In this document: piece after piece, positions 11,701 through 22,700 of the stretch
Position numbering within the stretch: position 1 is the first letter of the stretch
How the letters are laid out: every line of letters starts with the position of its first letter
Position numbers and translations under genes: made by a program
Assembly: GCA_012295275.1 (NCBI GenBank)
Contig: CM022670.1
Span: forward strand, 28,668,381-28,732,380
Direction: 5' to 3'
Length of the DNA: 64,000 nt
Origin: Chrysomallon squamiferum
Lineage: Eukaryota; Mollusca; Gastropoda; Neomphalida; Peltospiridae
Notes under the pieces: model-generated
What the model was told of the DNA's origin: nothing
The model's input: the letters and a program-made list of their open reading frames with translations, nothing else
Databases searched by the model: none

Positions 11701-14700
11701 ATTTCTTAACTCATAATCATAATAATTTCTGGGGAACAACACTATAGGTAACTGGTCTGCTCTTATGATTTGACAGAATCATAGGTATTTTTAAAATGTA
11801 CTTTCTTGTTAAACTTCTTTATTAATTATGACTGGATGGCAAAAAAACCACCAAATAAATTATAAAGAATATAATGATACCATATGAATGAACTTTAAAT
11901 TGTAATTTTTCAATATATTACTTACAGGTGCACCACTGAAACCAAACAGTGGAACCTGTCCATTCAAAGCTTTTCTTGTCAATGTAATAGCTTCATAGAC
12001 ATAGCCAAGTGTCTTCTGAATATCAAAATCAGGATTTAGACGATCCATATCTTCTGGCGACTGAATTGGTTTCTCAAATACTGGACCCTTTCAAAAATAA
12101 TATTTACAATGACTACAAAATATTTTCAAATAGGAGATTATTTTTAGTTAAATAATTCAAGAAAAATTTAGTATCAAGGTTGACAGCATTTGTTAATATC
12201 TGAAAACTGGAAAAGTTTTTATTTCACAGATATTTTACTATTTTTTTATTTATAAATAACATATTTTAAATATATTATTATGAAAAGGAATGATAATCAT
12301 AATGTGAAAAACATTTTTAAATGGCAGTCTTGTTTTCTGTGATACTTATTAATCCTTGTGGTATTTTAATCTGAAACACAAAATAAAAATATAAACTAAA
12401 ACACAATTGTTCCTACCGATCCTGGGTCATTAGCAGTTGCCATGCCAAGAGCAATAGGAATCACAAGAATGTCAGAAAAGATAATGGCAGCATCAACAGC
12501 AAATCTTTTAACTGGCTGAAATTAAATTTAAAAACAAAGTAGGACATATTTTAAAACAATCAGAAAGTCCTTGGTCAGTTTAAAACTGAATAATCATGGT
12601 TATTACTTAAAAACAGTTATAGTGTTAACAGAAGGAATTCAAAAATTGCAGACACATTTTAAAACAATAAAAAATACCATCATAAATCTTGTAATATCTG
12701 GCAGGTGCTAAATGTTTAGTTATTAAGTTAATCAATAAAAGAATATCACCTGTATAGTCAATTCACAAACAAGTTCAGGATTGCGACAAGTTTCAAAAAA
12801 ACCTCTGTCACCTTTTGCTTGACCATATTCTGAAAAATGTATAAAATCATTTAAAATTTAACTTTGGGGATATGAATATATAGTCTAAATATATGTGAAG
12901 TTAGGCTTTAGTTGGTGTACATTCTTGATTAATAATACAAAGAGCAAAATTAAACCATTTAAGGATGGTTGGGGTATCAAATGTATTGTTAACTATGCAC
13001 TGTGTTCATATTAATGATGAACAGATCTTACAAAACAATAAAATAAAAACTTGAGAGTATAAAGAATATATTTTTAAATACTTTTATGTACAATTTATGA
13101 ACAGATCAAATTTATATATACATATTTTTTAAAATTGGTATATACTATATCTTTGAAAAAAACCCACAATCTGTTTATCAGTTATTCTATAAAATATGAT
13201 AATATCATTAAGAAAATTTATTATATTTACTTCCCAGTAACATTAACAGGAAAGAATTACCATGACTTTCAGTAAATTTAGTCAATGATGATGTTTGATG
13301 CTGGTATCCTTTATATTTCAGAATTTTTTTTTGTTGTTATTTAGCTATAACAAAAATTATTATTTATTATTTAATTTCTGGCTTTAATGAGGTTTACCTG
13401 GCAGATATCTTCCTGCTTGCCTCATGAGCCACACTGGCACACGTTCTGTCTGTTCTCCTTTAGCTGCTCGTAGGAGGAGGTCATTTTGAAGAGCAGGAAA
13501 ATCCTATAAAAAAAATTAACATATTATTATGTTTGAAACAAATGAATAACACAAAGGCACTCCTCATTTAATGGCCAAGTTCTGTTGCTACAGCAAGATT
13601 GTTAAGTTAATTGGTCAATAAGTGATACACCACTTATTTCAAGCATACTCATTTACTGTACTGGTAGTGGATATAGTTTTAATTACACCTTTACACCATT
13701 TATAACATCATTATTTTACTACTGGTTTGGATATTGTAAATACCGGTAATAGTTTTTATTTATTCTGAATAAAGAAAAGGTTTAAAAGAAACTCCAACTT
13801 CATAACTTTTTAGTTTGCACAACTCTTATGTATTACAGAACATAAAAATACCAAATAAAGTCCCGTTTCATCCACAATGAAGATCTGTTCTGCATTGTTA
13901 GTGTCTTTCTCGATAATCTCATCAAATGGGTCTTCAGCATTTTCTATTACCACTAAAAACCCACTTTCTGCGAAATTCCAATTACACAGGTTGAATCTCC
14001 GACGAAACCGTTGAAACCATCCATTGCTTGCTGTGAATGTTTCTGTTGATTCTTTACCTTTGCTTGCCTTCAAAGTCTCAAATATACTGCGTGCCTTGGC
14101 TTGAATTATTAAAAGGCTCACTGGCATTCCCTTTTGTATCTGCTCAACAAACCATATAACCAGTAATTTCTCCATTTCATGAATGAGACCTTTCCGCTGC
14201 CTAGTTATTACAGCATTAAATCCTGTTGATCCTTTCGCTGCCTCTTTCACTCTATCTTTATCCTTCAGTATCGTTGAAATGGTCGAAGATGCCAACTTCA
14301 AGTCACGTGCTATTGCTTTAACTTTCTTACCAGCTTCATGGTCATTTATGACCTTCATTTTCATTTCAAGATCAATAGCCTTTCTTTGTTTCTTGACACT
14401 TCTTCCAGGTGAATTCATGCTCTTCCTTTTTGCTGACATCTTGAACCATGAAGTACAACTGAATAGATGAAATATGTAGCCTTGGAGATTGCAAACACTA
14501 GTGTAGTGGATATGACTGATTGCAGAAATGAGACTGAGAAAGGGGAATGTGATTGAGAGATGAGATACTTGTCACTGAAATTCCACACAGCTTCTTCAAC
14601 GACTTAATTGTCACAAAGCATACAAAACTGACTTGTCAGAGCTGATTGTTAAACAGGGAAGTCATTAAATGAGGAGTGTTGATAATATTGATATGTGAGT

Positions 14701-15353
14701 TTTTAAACATATAAAGATTATATATTCAGATAAGTTGCATATCAGTCTCAGATAAGAGTTGTGGTTTCCTGAAAGCAACAGCAGACTTATTGTCCATCTG
14801 ATCACATCAAAACAATGGTGAATAACGCAATTATCTTCAATTTAATTTTTAATATTTTCATATACTATTATGTTCAATTTTAAAGAGTTTATTGCAGCGT
14901 TAACTTTACTACTAGTATTACTATTAGTACTATTACAGAAACACTTCAAAAAGTGATTATTAATTACAAACATTTATTCATTATTTCGTATAAAAGTTAT
15001 ATTTGTGTTAATATGTCAAGGGAAGTCATAACCATGGATAAATGTCACAGAAAGTTACTCCGTACAGTTATTTAACTGTTCATCCGCAAAGTATTTCAAT
15101 CCAGACACCGACACCGGCAATCTCTGCCGAGTTGAGTCTTTTTGACCCGCTTTCTATCCAATCCATCATTTGACATAATGATAATGGTAATAAGGATTGT
15201 TTCATTTGTTGAATGCGACACTTATTTATTTCAGTGAAATATAATGTTATAAATAAGTATCAAAGCAGTATAACATTGCATCTAACATTAAACTTGTCAA
15301 AATGAGTAGAAATTTACCGCTGCACGTGGGAACGTAGCCGTGGATGTCGTCAT
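8736..15353 (-). CDS. UROD: uroporphyrinogen decarboxylase
   Basis: This enzyme of haem synthesis converts uroporphyrinogen to coproporphyrinogen in the cytosol. Nine coding exons, in transcript order: 15353–15318, 13503–13398, 12829–12750, 12515–12417, 12087–11926, 11121–10957, 10557–10420, 9918–9818, 9543–9477 and 8900–8736 (ten segments, counting the 12-codon first one). All have GT–AG ends and matching phases, giving 372 aa, close to the roughly 367 aa of vertebrate UROD. Active-site residues are kept: R40 and R44 in [14 protein letters not shown]89 in [10 protein letters not shown]167 in APWTLMKYM, S223 in VFDSLAG and H343 in ANLGHG. Two normally conserved spots differ: the FRExR segment after RYLPE reads YGQAK, and the glycine-rich loop after the YM motif reads IENLGAGPN instead of VEGGGS. 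The first ATG at 15353 encodes a short polar start; a small upstream open frame (ATG then 13 codons) lies just before it. Intron 1 holds a pogo/Tigger element. Confidence 0.95.
13558..14678 (-). mobile_element. internally deleted pogo/Tigger-like DNA transposon
   Basis: A 1.12-kb segment is bounded by perfect 16-bp inverted repeats, CACTCCTCATTTAATG at 13558–13573 and its complement at 14663–14678. The terminal sequence resembles Tigger ends (CTCRYTTAAYG type). A clear TA target duplication was not seen at either edge, so the outer limits may be off by a few bases or the duplication has decayed. The internal frame (13810–14439) keeps the DNA-binding part and the first catalytic Asp of the transposase but nothing beyond. 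The copy is therefore non-autonomous through internal deletion. It sits in intron 1 of UROD, in the same orientation as the gene, between splice sites it does not touch. Confidence 0.88.
13810..14439 (-). CDS. truncated CENP-B-type transposase, DNA-binding half only
   Basis: The 209-aa open frame starts at [20 protein letters not shown]. Residues about 18–70 are a psq/CENPB_N helix-turn-helix ([20 protein letters not shown], then [16 protein letters not shown]). Residues about 90–155 resemble the second CENP-B helix-turn-helix ([13 protein letters not shown], then [13 protein letters not shown]). Near the C-terminus FIVDETGLY is the strand carrying the first Asp of the DDE nuclease. After that the frame runs into [14 protein letters not shown] and stops, so the second Asp and the last acidic residue are missing. 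It cannot be an active transposase. It could still make a DNA-binding protein if transcribed, but there is no evidence of a promoter. The frame has no interruptions, which suggests a young copy or chance. Confidence 0.85.
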   Translation of the reverse strand: MSAKRKSMNSPGRSVKKQRKAIDLEMKMKVINDHEAGKKVKAIARDLKLASSTISTILKDKDRVKEAAKGSTGFNAVITRQRKGLIHEMEKLLVIWFVEQIQKGMPVSLLIIQAKARSIFETLKASKGKESTETFTASNGWFQRFRRRFNLCNWNFAESGFLVVIENAEDPFDEIIEKDTNNAEQIFIVDETGLYLVFLCSVIHKSCAN

Positions 15354-16766
15354 TCTTCAAATTCTGTATTTTCCTCCATTTTGTTTTAGTGATCCCATAA
15401 TCTTAATACTGTGTCTGCTTGATGCAGCCTTAATTCCGGTGTCATTATTATACTTACATATACTAGTAAAGTATAAACAGAAATTATTCGTAAAATGATA
15501 AATGTTTTGATGCAACTTAACTATAATAATGTTATAACTGTAATGTCCAAACATACGAATGTGCGTATGCATGTTTGTTTTGGAGGAAATCCTTCTTAAA
15601 TATTTTTCTTAAAGATTACTGGATATTTAATTATAATTTTTTTTTTTTTTTTTTTAGTGTAAACTTTTCTTTAAATTATGAAACAACCAGAATACAGTTA
15701 TCATTGAATCTCGGAATTTATTGGTAGAAAATCTTATAAAGAAGAAAGGAAGAAGCAGCCGAAATGTTTTTTATTTAGATTTTGTTTTGTGGTATATTTT
15801 AATATAAAAAAAAAAAGCTTTGATTTCTTAAATAATCTGTAAGGTAAAGCTAAAATTTACCTTCGTTTGATATATTAATTTATGGACTTATATATTTAGA
15901 TGTTTGTCATAATATGATATGTCTGTATACAGTATAGAGTATAGCTTGAGTTAAGTATTTCACTATTTGTCAGTCGTCTCCCTTCGTCAAGTTAGTAGTC
16001 TGTGACTCGATTATTCTTATATTCAGACATTGTTAACTGTCAATGTCAGTTTTATGAATACAAGTTTGGCTTATTAAAAATACGTGAACTACAATTGGTG
16101 TCTGCTACAAAGATAATTAATATTTTATAGCAAGATTCTGCTAAATTTACTTTGATTTTTTTGATACCTTGAATTCTTGTAATTATAATATTAATAACTC
16201 ATAAGAGTCATAATTTTTCATATGTCTATGATACTTGATACGATTCTTGTTTCTGATGTTTCTGAATCACAAATATTGTCACCATCCGAAACTGCAAACT
16301 TGTCATTGAAATATTTCACTGTTAATCACAAACTGAAAACATAATTTTAAAAATAATTACTTATTTCTTTAGTTTATTCAGCAATTGTACCAACATCACA
16401 TATTTTAGTATCAAATAAAACTTCTGTAAAAAATAAAAAATAAAATTCCTACAAAACTCTAATACTTTTTATAAAAGAATTTTGATAAATTTTTTATTTT
16501 TAATGCCATATTTTTGTTAGTAGGACTGACATAATACTTACATACATATATATATATATATAGGCCTATGTATATTTTATTAATTATTTTGTTTGTTTGT
16601 TTCTGCAGTACTTTTTTTAAACAACAACCAAAACTAATAAATAAATAATAAATAATTAAATAAATAAAATAGATGAAACTTTTTAAAAATAAAATGAAGA
16701 TATATGTTAATGATATTTTCTGATATGAATAATTTCAAAGCTATTATGTTTTCCAGTTATTAAACC
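15354..16766. promoter_or_regulatory. divergent intergenic region between UROD and RMC1
   Basis: About 1.4 kb separate the two divergent start codons, so promoters of both genes must lie here or in upstream exons. The acceptor TTTTCCAG at about 16749–16756, ten bases before the RMC1 ATG, indicates that RMC1 has an untranslated first exon. The least AT-rich candidate for it is at about 15960–16060. No TATA box or other core element could be assigned with confidence. A poly(T) run lies at 15639–15655, a (TA)n run at 16546–16562, and AT-rich low-complexity sequence at 16620–16680. Confidence 0.5.
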
Positions 16767-19700
16767 ATGGCTGCAGCTGAAGAGGAAAGATTTTACATTG
16801 AATTATGTAAAAAACCTATTCGATTTGAGCCTATTACAAGTGTTAGCAAAGCAAATAATATATTTTTTGATGATGCCAATAAACAAGTAAGAATTTACAC
16901 TCTTTTTTCTTGACTGTTCTGAATTATTAATCAATGAAATTACTGACAACGATATATTAAAAAGATAGGTTAAAATCAAATCATTTTAATTTAGTGTTTT
17001 AATTTTTAATATTTTATTTTTTAATTATTTGCATCATTTAAATATACTGAGTTATGATTTGGTTTTTGTTTGCAGGTTTTTGAAATTAGATCACGAGGAG
17101 CAATGGGTGTTACAGTTAAAGGTCCTGATGAAAAGACATCAATATCTTTTAGGTATGTTAAAATGACATATACTGAGACACAGAAAAAACAGCTATTTTC
17201 TTCTTTAAACACTTGTGGTTTAGTTTTTTAATTTTTGGTAGCTTCAATCAGTCAAAAGCTCAGTCTAACATTTTTATCAGCAAATATTTACTCAATTTTT
17301 AAAATCTTTTATTCAGTAGTGTTATTAAAATAAACAGTTTTTAATTAATTATATGTAAATAAGCAGCAGTCTTCTCAGACCAGTGTAATTAACACATACA
17401 TTAAGACAGAGATATACAGAATATCACATTGCAGATATAATTACTATTTCAATACTAAAGAAGAAAAAAAAAATAATAATAATAAAGGGTAATAGATAAA
17501 CATTAGTTGGCAAAAATAAAATTGTATCTCTTTCGTTAGACAGGGTTTTTGTTTCTTTTTTAAAGCATTTATTACTTCTTTGTGTCTTTACATTTAAGAA
17601 TGGAAGACAGAGGAGATGTTATATCAGTGAAATTTTCACCTGACAGAAAAATACTGGCCATTCAGAGATCCAATAAATCTGTTGTAAGTGAAAAATAAGT
17701 CTGATTTTTAGAATTGTAAATTAAAACATTTTGAATTTCATGACATTCTGCTTTAGGTGCAATTAAGCATAGTATGTTACTGTTATAAAAACTTTTTTAT
17801 TTTATCATTTTATATAAGTTTTTCCTGGATTTTCATTTTTGTACTTTGTACTTTTTCTTATTGTGAAAATCTTCCAAACATTAGTTAATATAAATTTATT
17901 ATTTAATTGTAAATCAAAGTCACAATGAACTGTTACATTTCTTTTTTCTGTCATAAATCACTTGGAAGTCATTTATGATTTAACAAGTATGCATTTTATA
18001 CACATCTGTTATCCAAATGCTTAAAGCAGATGTGTTTCAGATATTTATAGAGTTATTTTTTAAAGAGTGCCTGTATTATTTTTTGTTTATTATCATAATT
18101 TTTTTTTTAAATAATTTTTTATAATTATATACAGGAATTTATTAACTTTAATACTGACATGACACCTGATCCTGTTGAATATTCACAAACATGTAAGGTA
18201 TGTTAGATATTATTTCTTTCTTAATGGTTAAACCTTTTATCTTTCTTATTAAAGTTTTTTATATGATGAGATTATGTAAAAATATATTCATAAATTGTAT
18301 AATACTGAAATTTTCATTTTGGTTTTAAGAGAACCTCCATTAATGAAGAATTGAGCCTATTCATTTAATGGAAGTCATGAGTTGGAAGGAATATTATTTC
18401 ATAATTACTGTAATATTCATTTTATTATTACTGTTGTTGTTGTTGTTGTTATTTTATAATTACTGCATGTTAATTTCTTTAGGGCAAATCCACTGAAATG
18501 ATTGGCTTCGTTTGGACTGCTGTCAATGAGATTGCCTTCATTACAAACCATGGACTTGAACAGTATCAGGTATGTCTCAAATTCTTCTTAAATATATAGG
18601 CTGATATTCATGTTTGCTACATACTTCTCAGACACTGTTCCTTCATAATGCATTCTTCAATATTATTTGAAATTTACAAATATATTAGTGGAAAAAAAAA
18701 AAAACTTTACCATTTTGATTTAGTTCTGTAATAAATTTCTGTTTATTTCTAAATAATGTAGGAACAGAGTATATTATATGGTAACTTTATATAAAGTTTT
18801 GATGTTATTTAATATTAAAGAGTGATATTAAATTTTGAATCTTCCTAGGTGTATATAATTTATTTTTATTTTTAAAATAAATATGTAGAAAACTACATGA
18901 ACAAATGTTTATAGTATTTAAATGTATTTTTAATTTATATCAATAGGTCTTTCCTGAAAAACATAGCTTGAAAAGTCAAAAGGCAGTCAGTCTTCAGATT
19001 AACTGGTTTGTGTGGCTGGTGAGCTTTCATTTTTATTTCCTGTTTTGAATACTATATAAATTACATATTGAGATAAAAGTTCTCTGATATAACAAAAATA
19101 TATGTGCTATTGTTAATATTTTTACATTTCCATGCTTTAAAAACAAATAATACATTCCAGTACTGTAAAATCAAATAGCTGAAGTTATTTCAGAGAGAAA
19201 ATATTGTGTGTTTAAAACTAGAAATATAAAACATTTAATAAAAATATTTGCTGGTATCATACTAATAATATCACTAATTAGTTTCATCTTTGATTGCCTT
19301 AGCTTACCTATCATATTAACTGTAGAGAAGTTTTATTTCATTTTGCTAATTGTTTTAGGCTGAAAGCTCTATCCTGGTCCTTTCATCAGGAGCTCTGGGC
19401 AATGCACTGCATCCATTTCAGTTCAAAGTAAGTAATTAGTAAATCTGCATTTTTCTTATTTGTATGTTTTAGTCATTTACAGAACTTTTAATAAAATGTG
19501 GATTCTTTCTTTTTTGAATTTTATCTATGTAATGCAGTAAATTATTTGAAATAAAACTGTAGCAATTTGTTTCCTATATAATTTCTTGTATTTTAACAGT
19601 TAATATCTTGCTGAATTTTAAGTCTCAATGCAACAAGCCAAAATATTCTGTTTTGGACAAAAAGGTATACAGGAACATAAATATTGTTAGTATTTTATTT

Positions 19701-22700
19701 TTTCAATCTGTAAATAAAAGGAATTTATCAGTAGTTATTTTGGTAACTCTAAATCTAATATTATTTTTGTATTTTAGCCTGGCTTCTTAAATCGTCTGCC
19801 AAAGTTTGAAGTTGATCTTCCAGTCATTCCTAAACCTCCAAAACTTTGTTTGTTGGAGAGAGATGTCATAATAGCAACCATGTAAATATTTGATTACACT
19901 AATTAACTGATTTTAAAAACTATTTTATATTTATTATTAAACTGCTTTCAATGGGTCAGAATTCATATTTTGTACACATTTTATAATTTAATATTTTCTA
20001 ATGAATTGTAATATGTCATGCTGCACTGAATGTGACAGTCTTTCTTCCACACTGAGGGACTTCATTTCATTACTGTAACATTTTGTGAAACCATTTGAAA
20101 ATATGATTTTAGATATGAAAATGTTAAATCGAACTGTTATATTTACTTCGTAAAAATATTTTTCTTTATTTCTTTCAAATTATATTTGTTAGTGTTTATT
20201 AAATATATGTATCTTTTGTTGTAGCTATGGATATCTGTATATAGTTGTATTAAGACATCAACCAAATGCTTCTGTTGGAGCTGAAATTGTTCTCTATCAA
20301 CTTCAGAAGTAAGTAATAATGCATAATGTTTTATTATTTTTTATATCTTATGCGTAACGATAAAGCTGCCCAAAATATTTAAAAGTTAAACTATTGTAAT
20401 GCATTTCTATATAAATAAATAATAATTCTTGTAGAGACAGTCCTGCCAAGAAGTCAGATATTCTTCAGCTGGATATGAGTGGTAGATTTGCCATCAACAT
20501 TGTTGACAATCTAGTCATGGTACATCACCAAGCATCAAAGGTAATTGTATTGAAAATCAACATAAGGTATTTTTTTTGTTTGTAATATATGATTAATCAT
20601 AGACTTAGAAGCTACTCTTATGATTTTCACCATAATAATGTTTCAGCTTCAACAAAAAGAAGAAAAAAGTTACAAATAAAATAAAGTAATGAACAAAAAT
20701 AATAATAAAAAAGTAAACTGAAGAAAAAGAAAGAAAAAAAGATAGTAATAATATATCATTAAAGCAAAAAAAATACCAACAAATACCATACAATTATAAG
20801 GATTAAGAAAATAATTTCTTTACATAAACCTTCTCTGACAACAAGATCTGAACATAGATGTTTTTAATTTGAATTGTTTTCTTTTTTTCATTTTAGTTTT
20901 CTAGTGCATAAGAACAGAATTATTACTTGAAAGTTTATTAAATTGTAAGTTCTTTTAAGATGCTACATGTTTGTATTAATACAGTATTTTTAATTTTGTA
21001 AAGACATCACTGATTTTTGATATCAAAATGGGAGGTGATACGGATGCTGTTGTGAAGATTCACTATTCTGTATTACCACCTCTGCCAATCAAACCATCCA
21101 AAATTTTGTTACCATGTAAGTCATAACAAATTTATCATTTAATAAGTAATGCTTTTACAATTTAATAATTTTTAATTTTAAATATGTGCAGATAAAATAT
21201 ATATAGTTATCTTTTGAATCTTTTTTACATTTCAAGTTAAAATATACTATTCATTTGAACAATACTGGAATGATTCCGTAGATTAAATTTGTATATTTCT
21301 TGGAGTACACTTTGTTAAATATTTAACCTGGACAAAATATCAATATCATAATCCTCAAACCATTTTTGTAAAAGTTGTTAATGTTCATCACAACATAGGA
21401 ATTACTGTTTAATTACTCCTTTATTTTCAGCTTTGAGCATGACAGCTGGCACAGAGAAGAAAGAATACAACTGTGAATTGTGTATCCTTTACGGACTTTT
21501 AAAACTAATTTCTTTAAACAAACAGGTTATCTTGGTTTTACAATTACATTATTAAATTTACTTTTCTTTCTGACAATTTGTTCACATTAAAAAAAGAAAA
21601 ATATTTATGTGGTCCAGAATTACAATAATTTATTTTTTAATATTTTTATTGACAAGATAATTAGATATACATGCCATTCTTAATGAATAAACTTTAACTG
21701 ACAAAAGATTCAGGAAACTGGATAGTTTTTCAACCAGATGTTATCATTGATATCAAACTAGGTAAGCTGACTGATTTTGTCTTAAGGTATAGTTTGCCTG
21801 TCATCTATCTCTGCCATTTTCAGGTTTTTAATTTTATCATTTCAGTGTACACTGACATTAAATTTTAAAAAATAATCTTATTTTGCTATTAATCATTAAT
21901 ATATTAACCTGCTGTACCTGCATGCAATTTGACTTCCTGTAGTAGATTGATTTCTGTACATTGTTGTGAGATAACCTGCATTTATTTACTCTAAAGTCTT
22001 TAATTTTGTTGATTATTTTACAGGTTGTCTGTGGTACATCAAACTGAATCTTGAGCCACTGGTTACAATGCTTTCTGATAAGGTTTGTATTAATAATAGC
22101 ATTAATTTGAATAGTTAAAAAATATGTAAAAAAATATATGATGTAAAAATATTTATTGTTCTCGAAATGTAAAATGAGAAATTGATTATTATGAAGTATT
22201 CATTCAGGGATTTTATAGAAAAACACAAATAACTAAGTTACTATAGGATTTTAAAATTGATTTAATTTAGAGAAATTATGATAAAGTAGATAGAGCAGTA
22301 CCTATTATTTTCTTGTTTTGTAAATACAGTTGATTGAAATTATTATATTGTGTTTGTAAGATGAGACTTTAGATAGATGCATTTTAATTGGATCTATTTT
22401 CATACATATTTATTTATATAAATAATTTTAGCATAAAAAGAAAATGCTTGATATGGAAATGTGCAGCATGTGGAAATCACACAAATCAACAGTTTAATTT
22501 AAAGTTTTTTTTATTTATATTAAAAATTTTCTTGTAGTGTAAACTGATTCACTTTTTGTTGTGTCGTCGAGACAGCAAGCAGGTGATTCTCTCTGTGTGT
22601 AAACAGATGCTCATTCCAGGTTTTCAGGTCAAACTTCCCATTATCTCACAAGCCTATGACATGCTCAACCAAGTCTACAAGGCTTACCGAGATGCAGAGT

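Noticed and set aside
14183-14470. 95-codon plus-strand frame inside the Tigger element
   Set aside because: It is antisense to the transposase frame, which carries clear domain motifs.
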